From contig JAZKIW010000042.1 in NCBI GenBank assembly GCA_040384625.1, forward strand, positions 43,944 through 107,943: a DNA stretch of 64,000 bases, given 5' to 3'. The translations under genes and the position numbers were made by a program. Below are positions 49,170 through 57,235 of the stretch, piece by piece. How positions within the stretch are numbered: position 1 is the stretch's first letter; every line of letters begins with the position of its first letter. The DNA is from CADEEN01 sp040384625. GTDB taxonomy: Bacteria; Pseudomonadota; Gammaproteobacteria; Burkholderiales; Burkholderiaceae_C. Under the pieces are notes generated by a model that was not told the origin of the DNA, searched no databases, and saw only the letters and a list, made by a program, of their open reading frames with translations.

Positions 49170-49257
49170 CAGAAAGCGTGCCATGCCGACCACTCCCTGC
49201 GCCCGCCTTGTGTGGGAACGTGACTTGCTGAGCTGGTGCGCGCCCGCACGCTTTCTG
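49170..49257. promoter_or_regulatory. Widely spaced perfect 12-bp inverted repeat in a divergent gap
   Basis: CAGAAAGCGTGC (49170-49181) and GCACGCTTTCTG (49246-49257) are perfect inverted copies, 64 bp apart, in the 203-bp gap between the Bug gene and the deacetylase-like gene. Centres are 76 bp apart (about seven helical turns), suiting a regulator that loops DNA or two half-sites of a dimer pair. No regulator gene is adjacent. Confidence 0.6.
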
Positions 49258-49336
49258 GTCTGGCCGTACTTCGTCCTGGTGCGCAGGCGGCCTGAGGCCG
49301 CACCATCCTGAGCTTTCACCGAAGGGAAGAATCCCC

Positions 49337-50269
49337 ATGCCCGCCACCTACCTGGATGCGCTGCCCAGTCACGGCCGCTTCGGCTACAGCGCCATCACCG
49401 CCCGGCCCGGCTACCACTGGCCCGGCGGATCCGGCCTGGCCGTGTACGTGGCGCTGAACCACGAGCACTTCGCCTTCGGCGAGGGCCTGGGTGCGGCGTT
49501 GGGGCCAGCGTCGCCACAGCCCGATGTGCTGAACTACAGCTGGCGCGAGTACGGCAACCGCGTCGGCGCCTGGCGCTGCCTGGAGCTATTCGACGAGTTG
49601 CGTTGGCCCTCAGCGGCGCTGATCAACACGGCGCTGTACGAGCACTGCCCCGAGCTGGTGGCAGCCTGTGTGGCGCGCGGCGACGAACTCGTCGGCCACG
49701 GCCACAGCAATGCCGAGCGCCAAGGCGCTTTGAACGAGGCCGACGAGCGCGCGCTGCTGGCGTTGTGCCGCGACCGCGTCCTGCAGCACAGCGGGCACGC
49801 ACCAACGGGCTGGCTGTCGCCGTGGATCAGCGAGAGCCTTCTGACGCCGGATCTGCTGGCCGAGACCGGCTATCGCTACACACTGAACTGGTGCCAAGAC
49901 GACCAGCCGGTGGCGATGCGCACGCGCAGCGGACGCACGCTGTGGTCGGTGCCCTACCCGCAGGAGCTGAACGACATCCCGGCGATCGTGGTGCGCCAGA
50001 TGAGCGGCGACGACTTCGCCCAGATGATCGTCGACCAGTTCGACGAGATGCTCGAGCAGTCAGCGCGTCGGCCACTGACCCCGCTGGTGATGGGCATCGC
50101 GCTGCACCCGTACATCGTCGGTCAGCCCCACCGCTTGCGCCACCTGCGCCGCGCGCTGCGTCACATCGACGCGGTAGTCGCGGGCGGAGACGTCTGGCTG
50201 ACGACGCCCCGGGCCATCTGCAACCACGTGGCCGGCCTCGAAGCTGGCGCCGCGGCCCCGTTCGAGTGA
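49337..50269 (+). CDS. Polysaccharide deacetylase-family hydrolase (PuuE-like)
   Basis: A 310-aa protein of the carbohydrate esterase 4 type. 'YVALNHEHFAFGEG' (His/Glu metal region), 'DELVGHGHSNAERQGALNEADERALL' (HxxxH-like) and 'APTGWLSPWISESLLTPDLLAETGYRYTLNW' fit the cyclic-imide/allantoinase (PuuE) branch, which cleaves ureide or imide rings, more than chitin deacetylases. No signal peptide, so cytoplasmic. ATG at 49337. Divergent from the Bug gene. Substrate unknown. Confidence 0.8.
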   Translation: MPATYLDALPSHGRFGYSAITARPGYHWPGGSGLAVYVALNHEHFAFGEGLGAALGPASPQPDVLNYSWREYGNRVGAWRCLELFDELRWPSAALINTALYEHCPELVAACVARGDELVGHGHSNAERQGALNEADERALLALCRDRVLQHSGHAPTGWLSPWISESLLTPDLLAETGYRYTLNWCQDDQPVAMRTRSGRTLWSVPYPQELNDIPAIVVRQMSGDDFAQMIVDQFDEMLEQSARRPLTPLVMGIALHPYIVGQPHRLRHLRRALRHIDAVVAGGDVWLTTPRAICNHVAGLEAGAAAPFE

Positions 50270-50291
50270 GCCCCGCCGCAGCGGCCGACGT

Positions 50292-51215
50292 TCACGCCGC
50301 GAGCCGGTGTTCGTAGTAGGGCCGCTCGCGATCGTCGAGGATCGCGTCCTGCACTTCAAGCTTCTTCGGATCGGGGTTCAGCCAGGCGTCGACGTGTTCG
50401 GGCTTGATCGGGATGATGCAGCGGTCATGGCCGGCAGCAGCGATCTCGGCCGGCGGCTCATCGGTGATCGCCGCGAAGGACAGCAGCTCTTCCCCATCCA
50501 GCCCGGTCCAGCGTGACCAGAGGCACGCCACCAGCATGTCCTGTTGCGGCCGCGGGTTGAATTCGAGCACGACGTTGGTGCCTTCACGGTTCACGTTCTC
50601 GTAGAAGGCGTTAACCACCATGATGCCGTGCGAGTGGCCATAGAGGCCCCTCCAGAAACCCCTCAGGCTGTCGCGCCGGGCGTTGTAGGTGCCCGGGAAC
50701 TTGCTGTCGTAGAACGCTGGCTTGCCTGCTGGGCGGCACTGGTAGCGCATCGGCTTGATGACACGCTGGCCGCCCTCGCTGATCATCACCGGGACATACC
50801 AGCCAGGAAACATTCTGGCGTCTTGCTCTTGGATGTCGGTGCGTCGCAGATCAGCGAGCTTGCCCTTGGCCCACTCGATCTTGTCGATGGCAATGCGCCG
50901 GCTTTCGGTGGCCGCCTTGGTGGCCTTGGTCTGCAGCGTTCGCTCGGCATCGGCCAGGCGCTTGACCTGCTTGAACAGCTCCTGCTCCAGCGCAGTGGCC
51001 TGCTGCGCATTGAACTCGTCGATCAAGACCTTGACCTTGCGCTCATCGTCGGTGCCGGGTTCGGCGAACAGCGCTTCCATCGCTTTGGGGACCTTGACCT
51101 TTTTGTCAGTCAGGCGCGCCCAGAACCGTTCGAAGAACGCCTTGATGTCGATGACCGCGCCGAAGCTGCGCACGAACTTCAGGTAGTCCGCCTTGATCTG
51201 GGCCGAGTAGCACAT
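50292..51215 (-). CDS. SOS response-associated peptidase (SRAP/YedK/HMCES-like)
   Basis: A 307-aa protein. It starts MCYSAQ, with the essential Cys2 that crosslinks to abasic sites after Met removal. 'GKPAFYDSKFPGTYNARRDSLRGF', 'HGIMVVNAFYENVN', and 'LLSFAAITDEPP' match the SRAP fold, and 'HDRCIIPIKPEHVDAWLNPD' the C-terminal part. Residues about 40-140 form an Ala/Lys/Glu-rich helical insertion that makes it longer than E. coli YedK. ATG at 51213-51215 is chosen because Cys must be residue 2; an ATG nine bases upstream would spoil this. Confidence 0.88.
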   Translation of the reverse strand: MCYSAQIKADYLKFVRSFGAVIDIKAFFERFWARLTDKKVKVPKAMEALFAEPGTDDERKVKVLIDEFNAQQATALEQELFKQVKRLADAERTLQTKATKAATESRRIAIDKIEWAKGKLADLRRTDIQEQDARMFPGWYVPVMISEGGQRVIKPMRYQCRPAGKPAFYDSKFPGTYNARRDSLRGFWRGLYGHSHGIMVVNAFYENVNREGTNVVLEFNPRPQQDMLVACLWSRWTGLDGEELLSFAAITDEPPAEIAAAGHDRCIIPIKPEHVDAWLNPDPKKLEVQDAILDDRERPYYEHRLAA

Positions 51216-51322
51216 GGCGCGCATGTTAGCGAGTGCAGCCAGACGCCGCGTGGAGCGTCGATGCGAAGGCTCATGCTTGGCGGTTGCGCCTCGAACAGCG
51301 TCGTGAGTGGCCAACCGACCGT

Positions 51323-51365
51323 GCTTGCAAAACCGGCAAGCCGCTTGCCAAGCGGAGCAAGCGGC
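51323..51365 (-). terminator. Candidate terminator after garD
   Basis: Two stem-loops overlap in the gap between garD and the SRAP gene: gccgcttg/caagcggc (51340-51347/51358-51365), and gcttgc/gcaagc (51323-51328/51336-51341). On the minus strand the first is followed by GGTTTTG. They share bases so only one can form. It lies 6-48 bp after the garD stop, and the SRAP start follows. Confidence 0.5.
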
Positions 51366-51370
51366 AAGGT

Positions 51371-52954
51371 TCAGGTCACTGGCGCCGGGTTGAACAGCAC
51401 CAGCGCGTTGTGCAGCTTCCAGTGCTCGGCCCAGGTCTTCTTGCGGCCGCTGGCCACGTCGAGCATCAGGCTGAACATCTCCCAGCCCACGTCTTCGATC
51501 GTCGCCGCGCCGTCGGCGATGGCGCCGGCGTTGATGTCCATCAGGTCGTGCCAGCGCCGCGCCAGGTCAGTGCGCGTCGCGACCTTGATCACCGGCACTG
51601 CGGCCAGGCCATAGGGCGTGCCGCGGCCGGTGGTGAAGACATGCAGGTTCATGCCGGCGGCGAGCTGCAGGGTGCCGCAGATGAAATCGCTGGCCGGTGT
51701 CGCGGCATAGGTCAGGCCCTTGGACCTCAGTTTTTCGCCAGGTGACAGCACGTTCGAGATCGGCGACGAGCCCGACTTGACGATCGAACCCATCGCTTTC
51801 TCGACGATGTTGGACAGGCCGCCCTTCTTGTTGCCCGGCGTGGTGTTGGCGCTCCGGTCGACCTTGCCGCGCTGCAGGTAGGCGTCGTACCAGGCCATCT
51901 CGCGGATCATCGCGTCGGCGACCTCGGGCGTGCTGGCACGCGAGGTGAGCTGGTCGATGCCGTCGCGCACCTCGGTCGTCTCGGAAAACATCACGCTGGC
52001 GCCGGCGCGCACCAGCAGGTCGGTGCAGAAGCCGACCGCCGGATTGGCGGTGACGCCTGAGAAGGCATCGCTGCCACCGCATTGCACACCGACGACCAGT
52101 TCGCTCGCCGGCACGGTCTCCCTGCGCCTGGCGTTCAGTCGCTCGAGATGCTCCTCGGCCTGGCGCATGATCGACTCGATCATCGACATGAAGCCGACGT
52201 GCGCGTCGTCCTGCAGGCAGACGACGTCGAGCTTGGCTTCCTCGCTGGCGCCCACGTCGGCGACATTGCGTTCGTCGACGATGGCAAAGCTGCCCGGCGG
52301 CAGCAAACGCTCAGGCTGCAGCTTCTCGCAGCCCAGGCTGACCACCATCACCTCGCCGCCGAAGTTCGGGTTCAGGCTGATGTTGCGCAGCGTGCGGATC
52401 GGGATCTCGGCGCCCGGTGCGTCGATCGCGACGCCGCAGCCGTACGTGTGCTCGAGGCCGATCACGTCGTCGACGTGCGGGAACTTGGGCAGCAGTTCGG
52501 CCTTGATGCGTTGGACCGCGAAGTCGAGCACGCCCGCCACGCACTGCACGGTCGTCGTGATGGCCAGGATGTTGCGCGTGCCGACCGTGCCGTCGGCATT
52601 GCGGTAGCCCTCGAAGCTGTAGCCCTCGAGGGCGGGCTGGGCGGCGGGCTTGACGGTGGCGATCGGCAGATCGTCCAGGCCGCGCGCGTCGGGCATCTGC
52701 AGCAGGCGCTCGTGAACCCAGCTGCCGGCCGCGATTGCCTTCAGTGCATAGCCGATTGGGATGCCGTAGCGCAGCACCGGGGCTGCGGCGGCGATGTCGA
52801 CCAGCGCCACCTTGTGGCCCTGCGGCACGCGGTCGCACAGCACCAGGCCCGACGGCAGGGCGGAGCCGGGGGGCAGGCCGCCGTCGTTCGCGACGATCGC
52901 AACGTTGTCGCGCTCGTGCATGCGGATGGTCAATGGGGTGGTGACAATGGACAA
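51371..52954 (-). CDS. garD: Galactarate dehydratase GarD-type (UxaA/altronate family)
   Basis: A 527-aa iron-dependent dehydratase giving 5-keto-4-deoxy-D-glucarate from galactarate. Its N-terminal SAF domain ('IRMHERDNVAIVANDGGLPPG') is followed by 'GYRNADGTVGTRNILAITTTVQCVAGVLD', 'VIGLEHTYGCGVAIDAPG', 'VVGVQCGGSDAFSGVTANPAVGFCTDLLVRAGASVMFSETTE' and 'GNKKGGLSNIVEKAMGSIVKSG', all typical. Start TTG at 52952-52954 is supported by GAGGAG 7 bases upstream; ATG at 52921 is an alternative. It is the last gene of the aldarate operon. Confidence 0.9.
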   Translation of the reverse strand: MSIVTTPLTIRMHERDNVAIVANDGGLPPGSALPSGLVLCDRVPQGHKVALVDIAAAAPVLRYGIPIGYALKAIAAGSWVHERLLQMPDARGLDDLPIATVKPAAQPALEGYSFEGYRNADGTVGTRNILAITTTVQCVAGVLDFAVQRIKAELLPKFPHVDDVIGLEHTYGCGVAIDAPGAEIPIRTLRNISLNPNFGGEVMVVSLGCEKLQPERLLPPGSFAIVDERNVADVGASEEAKLDVVCLQDDAHVGFMSMIESIMRQAEEHLERLNARRRETVPASELVVGVQCGGSDAFSGVTANPAVGFCTDLLVRAGASVMFSETTEVRDGIDQLTSRASTPEVADAMIREMAWYDAYLQRGKVDRSANTTPGNKKGGLSNIVEKAMGSIVKSGSSPISNVLSPGEKLRSKGLTYAATPASDFICGTLQLAAGMNLHVFTTGRGTPYGLAAVPVIKVATRTDLARRWHDLMDINAGAIADGAATIEDVGWEMFSLMLDVASGRKKTWAEHWKLHNALVLFNPAPVT

Positions 52955-52975
52955 CGCAGATCTCCTCAAGCGCAC

Positions 52976-54112
52976 TCAGGCACGTTGGCCGACCGCGGCC
53001 GTTTCACGCGTCCAGGCCCTGGCCTGCTCGCTCAGGCTGACGCCCAGGCCAGGCCGGGTGGGCACGAGCATGCGACCGCCCAGGATCTCGAGGCGCTCGT
53101 TGAACAGCGGTTCAAGCCAGTCGAAGTGCTCGACCCAGGGCTCGGTGGGGTAGGCCGCGCCCAGGTGCACGTGCAGCTCCATCGCGAAGTGCGGGCCGAG
53201 CATGAGCCCGGCGTGCTCGGCCTGGGCGGCGATCTTCAGGAAGGGCGTGATGCCGCCGACGCGCGGCGCGTCGGGCATCAGGTAGTCGGCAGCGCGATGG
53301 CGAATCAGCTCGCCGTGCTCGGCGGCGCTGGTCAACATCTCGCCGGTCGCGATCGGGGTGTCGAAAGCCGCTGCCAGCGCGGCGTGGCCTTCATGGTCAT
53401 AAGCGTCGAGCGGCTCCTCGATCCAGACCAGATTGAAGTCCTCGAAGACTCGGCACATGCGCTGCGCGGTCGGCCGGTCCCATTGCTGGTTGGCGTCAAC
53501 CATCAGCGGCACGTGGTCGCCCAGGTGCTTGCGCACGGCTTCGACCCGTCGGATGTCCAGCGCGCGGTCGGGCTGGCCGACCTTGAGTTTGATGCCGCCG
53601 ATGCCGCGTTCGATCGAGGCCGCGGCGTTGACCATCAGCTGGTCGATCGGTGTGTGCAGGAAGCCGCCCGAGGTGTTGTAGCACCGGACCGAGTCGCGGT
53701 ACGAGCCGAGCAGCTTGGCCAGCGACAGGCCGGCGCGCTTGGCTTTCAGGTCGTACAGCGCGACGTCGAAGGCGCCGATCGCCTGCGTCGCCAGGCCACT
53801 GCGCCCGACCGAGGCACCGGCCCAGCACAGCTTGTTCCACAGCTTGGCGATGTCGCTCGGGTCTTCGCCAATCAAGGCCGGTGCGATCTCCTTGGCGTGG
53901 GCGAACTGGCCCGGCCCGCCGGCGCGTTTCGAATAGCTGAAGCCCAGGCCCTGGTGGCCGTCTGCGGTCTCGATCTCGGCGAACAGCATCGCGATCTCGG
54001 TCATCGGCTTCTGCCGGCCAGTCAGGACCTTCGCGTCGCTGATCGGCGTGGCCAGCGGCAGGTAGCAAGAGGACAGGCGAACCCAGGCGATGCGGTCGTC
54101 GTTCGTACTCAT
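52976..54112 (-). CDS. L-talarate/galactarate dehydratase-type enolase superfamily enzyme
   Basis: A 378-aa mandelate racemase-like enzyme. 'GIGGIKLKVGQPDRALD' supplies the KxK base pair, 'PLMVDANQQWDRPTAQRMCRVFEDFNLVWIEEPLDAYD' the metal ligands, 'ATGEMLTS' the Glu, and 'LGPHFAMELHVHLGAAYPTEP' the His. It reads as TalrD/GalrD, which dehydrate and epimerise talarate and galactarate. ATG at 54110-54112 overlaps the thioesterase stop. With GarD this gives two unrelated enzymes that can act on galactarate. Confidence 0.85.
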   Translation of the reverse strand: MSTNDDRIAWVRLSSCYLPLATPISDAKVLTGRQKPMTEIAMLFAEIETADGHQGLGFSYSKRAGGPGQFAHAKEIAPALIGEDPSDIAKLWNKLCWAGASVGRSGLATQAIGAFDVALYDLKAKRAGLSLAKLLGSYRDSVRCYNTSGGFLHTPIDQLMVNAAASIERGIGGIKLKVGQPDRALDIRRVEAVRKHLGDHVPLMVDANQQWDRPTAQRMCRVFEDFNLVWIEEPLDAYDHEGHAALAAAFDTPIATGEMLTSAAEHGELIRHRAADYLMPDAPRVGGITPFLKIAAQAEHAGLMLGPHFAMELHVHLGAAYPTEPWVEHFDWLEPLFNERLEILGGRMLVPTRPGLGVSLSEQARAWTRETAAVGQRA

Positions 54113-54597
54113 GATGTGGTGCCCCGCAGGGCCTCGAAGCGTTTGTCGAAATCCTGGCGCAACTGCTTGCGCACTTCGGCCGCGGCCCGGCGCCGGTGCT
54201 CGTCGGGTGTCGCAGGCAGCAACGGTGGCACGGCAACGGGCTTGCGGGCATCGTCCACCGCCACCATCGTGAAGAAGCAGCTGTTGGCGTGGCGCACAGC
54301 CCGGCTGCGGATGTTCTCGGCCAGCACCTTGATGCCGATCTCCATCGATGAGGTGCCGGTGTGGTTGACGGCGGCCAGGAACGTGACCAGCTCGCCGACA
54401 TGGATCGGCTGGCGGAACATCACCTGGTCGACCGACAGGGTGACCACGTAGCGCCCGGCGTAGCGGCTGGCGCAGGCATAGGCCACCTGGTCGAGGAACT
54501 TCAGGATCGTGCCGCCATGGACGTTGCCAGCGAAGTTGGCCATGTCCGGCGTCATCAGCACGGTCATCGTCAACTGGTGGGCAGGCAGCTCGTCCAT
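54109..54597 (-). CDS. Acyl-CoA thioesterase (hotdog fold)
   Basis: A 162-aa single-hotdog protein like YciA. 'MANFAGNVHGGTILKFLDQVAYACASRYAGRYVVTLSVDQVMFRQPIHVGE' has the GNVHGG motif; 'HTGTSSMEIGIKVLAE' and 'RHANSCFFTMVAVDD' complete the fold. It hydrolyses acyl-CoA in the cytoplasm; the link to aldarate breakdown is not obvious. ATG at 54595-54597; stop overlaps the TalrD-like start. Confidence 0.88.
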   Translation of the reverse strand: MDELPAHQLTMTVLMTPDMANFAGNVHGGTILKFLDQVAYACASRYAGRYVVTLSVDQVMFRQPIHVGELVTFLAAVNHTGTSSMEIGIKVLAENIRSRAVRHANSCFFTMVAVDDARKPVAVPPLLPATPDEHRRRAAAEVRKQLRQDFDKRFEALRGTTS

Positions 54598-54617
54598 GGT
54601 CTTGGTCCTCGTCGATG

Positions 54618-55742
54618 TCAGACTGCGCCGTGCGCCTCGACGTACAAGGCGTACAGGGAGTGGCAGCTGGCCATGTAGAGGCGGTTGTTCTTCGGCCCGC
54701 CGAAGGTCAGGTTCGCGCAGCGCTCGGGCAGCTTGATGAAGCCGATCGCCTTGCCCTGCGGGTTGAAGACCATCACGCCGTCCAGATCCTCCGACCTGCC
54801 ACGCAGCTGGAACACCTTGCGCCCACCGACATCGCTGGCTTCGGCCTGCAAGGCGCCGTTGCTGCCCCAGCCGCACCACAGGTTGCCGTCGCGGTCGACC
54901 TTGAAGCCGTCCAGCGCACCCTGGTCGGCCGCATCGATCACCTTGACCTTGTTCGAGACCGCGCCCGCGGCATCGACGTCATAACTCCAGATGCTGCGGT
55001 TGGGCGTGCCGCGCCACTCGACGACATAGAGCTTCTTCTCGTCGGGTGAAAAGGCCAGGCCATTCGGGTTCATCAGGTCGGTGATGATCGCGCTGATCTT
55101 GCCGTCGGGCGCGACCCGGTACACATTGGTCGTCGCCTGCTCCGGCCGCGCCCGGGAGCCTTCCCACTCGCCGTTGATGCCGAACAGCGGGTCGGTGAAC
55201 CAGACGCTGTCGTCTGACCTGACGACGACGTCGTTGGGCGCATTCAGGCGCTTGCCCTCGAAGGCGTCGGCGAGCACGGCGACCCTGCCGTCCTTTTCGG
55301 TGCGGGTGATGCGTCGCGTGACCGAGTGCTCGCAGCTAATGAGCCGGCCCTGGCGATCGCGCGCGTTGCCGTTGGCGTAATTGGCACCGGCGCGGAAGAC
55401 GCTGAAGCTGCCGTCCCGCTCGCTGTACTTCATGATCCGGTTGTTCGGGATGTCGCTGACCAACACGTAACCGCCATCGTTGCCGCTGGCGGGGAAATAC
55501 ACCGGCCCCTCGGCCCAGCGCATGCCGCTCGCCACCTGCTCGATGGTGCTGCTGTAGATGCGGTACCTGGCGAAGCTCGGGTCCAGGATCAGGACAGACG
55601 GATCCGGGTAGCGCTGGTTTGGCGTGAAGCCGAAGGACTGCGCCAGTGCGCTGCTGCCGAGTGCGGCCAGGCCGGTGCCGGCCGCGGCCTTCAGGAAGCC
55701 GCGACGCGCGGTCGAGTTGCCCTGGCCCTTTTCTTCTTGCAT
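54618..55742 (-). CDS. SMP-30/gluconolactonase-family protein with Tat signal
   Basis: A 374-aa beta-propeller lactonase. The N-terminus has a Tat signal ('STARRGFLKAAAGTGLAALGSSALAQ'), so it is exported folded. The propeller shows 'GMRWAEGPVYFPA', 'NAPNDVVVRSDDSVWFTDPLFG', 'NPNGLAFSPDEKKLYVVEW' and 'DQGALDGFKVDRDGNLWCGW', carrying the Glu, Asn and Asp metal ligands. Likely hydrolyses aldarolactones or sugar lactones in the periplasm. ATG at 55740-55742. Confidence 0.9.
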   Translation of the reverse strand: MQEEKGQGNSTARRGFLKAAAGTGLAALGSSALAQSFGFTPNQRYPDPSVLILDPSFARYRIYSSTIEQVASGMRWAEGPVYFPASGNDGGYVLVSDIPNNRIMKYSERDGSFSVFRAGANYANGNARDRQGRLISCEHSVTRRITRTEKDGRVAVLADAFEGKRLNAPNDVVVRSDDSVWFTDPLFGINGEWEGSRARPEQATTNVYRVAPDGKISAIITDLMNPNGLAFSPDEKKLYVVEWRGTPNRSIWSYDVDAAGAVSNKVKVIDAADQGALDGFKVDRDGNLWCGWGSNGALQAEASDVGGRKVFQLRGRSEDLDGVMVFNPQGKAIGFIKLPERCANLTFGGPKNNRLYMASCHSLYALYVEAHGAV

Positions 55743-55784
55743 GGGTCGTCTCCTGGTTGTGGCCTGTATCGGCCGGTTGGGGTC

Positions 55785-57224
55785 CTAGGCTTGTGTGTAG
55801 GCGGTCTTCACCGTCGTGTAGAACTCCGCTGCGTAGCGGCCCTGCTCGCGCGGGCCGTAGCTCGAACCCTTGCGCCCGCCGAAGGGCACGTGGTAGTCGA
55901 CGCCGGCGGTCGGCAGGTTGACCATCACCATGCCGGCCTGGGCGTGACGCTTGAAGTGCGTCGCGTGCTTCAGCGACGTGGTCGCGATGCCCGAGGCCAG
56001 GCCGAAGGGCGTGTCGTTGGCCAGGGCCAGGGCTTCGTCGTAGTCCTTCGCGCGCTGCACGCTGACAACCGGCCCGAACACCTCTTCGCGGTTGATGCGC
56101 ATCGCCGGCGTGGTGTCGGTGAACAGGGCCGGGGCCATGTAGAAGCCGGGCTGGCCCTCGGGATTGCGCTCACGCACTCCGCCGCCGTGGGCGAGCGACG
56201 CACCTTCTCCCTTGGCGATGCCTAGGTACTCGAGGTTCTGCGCCAGTTGCCGCTCGTCGACCACCGGGCCGATGTCGGTGCCGGCCTTGCGCGCGTCGTC
56301 GACCTTCAGCGTCTTCATGCGCTCGACCATCGCGGCGACGAAGCGGTCGTGGATGCCTTCGGTGACGATCAGTCGCGACGAGGCGGTGCAGCGCTGGCCG
56401 GTCGAGAAGAAGCCGCTCTGGATCGCGGCATTGACCGCCACGCCGAGCTCGGCGTCGTCGAGCACGACCATCGGATTCTTGCCGCCCATCTCGAGCTGGA
56501 ACTTGGCCATCCGGCCGACGCAGGCGGCCGCGACCTTCTGTCCGGTGGCCTGCGAGCCGGTGAAGCTGATCGCGGCGATGCGCGCATCGTCGAGCAGGGT
56601 CGCGCCGACCTCGGAGCCACGTCCCATCACCAGGTTCAGCACGCCCTTGGGCAGGCCTGCGCGGGCCAGGATGTCGGCCAGCGCCCAGCCCGAGCCGGGC
56701 ACCAGGTCGGCCGGCTTGAAGACCACGCAGTTGCCGTAGGCCAACGCCGGCGCGATCTTCCAGGCGGGAATGGCGATCGGGAAATTCCAGGGCGTGATGA
56801 TGCCGACTACGCCGATCGGCTCGCGCGTGATCTCGACGCCGACACCCGGCCGCACTGAGGGCATGACCTCGCCGCCGGGGCGCAGCGCCTCGCCGGCGAA
56901 GAATTTGAAGATGTTGCCGGCGCGAGCGACCTCGCCGATCGCCTCCGGCAGGGTCTTGCCTTCCTCGCGTGCCAGCAGGTCGCCGAGCTCGGCGCGCCGG
57001 GCCAGGATCTCGCTGCCGGCGGCATCGAGGATGTCGAAGCGCTGCTGCGGCGTCGACAGGCTCCAGGCCGCAAACGCCGACTGCGCTGCAGCGATCGCGG
57101 TTTGCGTCTGGGCGACATCGGCCTGGGCGTACTCGCCAACCAGGTCGGTGGTGTTGGACGGGTTGATGTTGCGCGACACGCGCGCGCCATCGACCCATTC
57201 GCCGGCGATCAGGTTCTTGAACAT
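55785..57224 (-). CDS. Alpha-ketoglutarate semialdehyde dehydrogenase (ALDH family)
   Basis: A 479-aa aldehyde dehydrogenase. 'ITPWNFPIAIPAWKIAPALAYGN' binds NAD(P), 'FQLEMGGKNPMVVLDDAEL' has catalytic Glu, and 'SGFFSTGQRCTASSRLIV' the catalytic Cys. Context points to 2,5-dioxopentanoate oxidation to 2-oxoglutarate, the last step of the glucarate pathway. It sits between the SMP-30 gene and glucarate dehydratase, 11 bp from the latter. Normal length. Confidence 0.88.
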   Translation of the reverse strand: MFKNLIAGEWVDGARVSRNINPSNTTDLVGEYAQADVAQTQTAIAAAQSAFAAWSLSTPQQRFDILDAAGSEILARRAELGDLLAREEGKTLPEAIGEVARAGNIFKFFAGEALRPGGEVMPSVRPGVGVEITREPIGVVGIITPWNFPIAIPAWKIAPALAYGNCVVFKPADLVPGSGWALADILARAGLPKGVLNLVMGRGSEVGATLLDDARIAAISFTGSQATGQKVAAACVGRMAKFQLEMGGKNPMVVLDDAELGVAVNAAIQSGFFSTGQRCTASSRLIVTEGIHDRFVAAMVERMKTLKVDDARKAGTDIGPVVDERQLAQNLEYLGIAKGEGASLAHGGGVRERNPEGQPGFYMAPALFTDTTPAMRINREEVFGPVVSVQRAKDYDEALALANDTPFGLASGIATTSLKHATHFKRHAQAGMVMVNLPTAGVDYHVPFGGRKGSSYGPREQGRYAAEFYTTVKTAYTQA

Positions 57225-57235
57225 GGTTGTGTCTT

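Noticed and set aside
52082..54451. Plus-strand open frame of 789 codons
   Set aside because: It runs antisense to garD, the TalrD-like gene and the thioesterase, all with catalytic motifs on the minus strand; no family resemblance on the plus strand.
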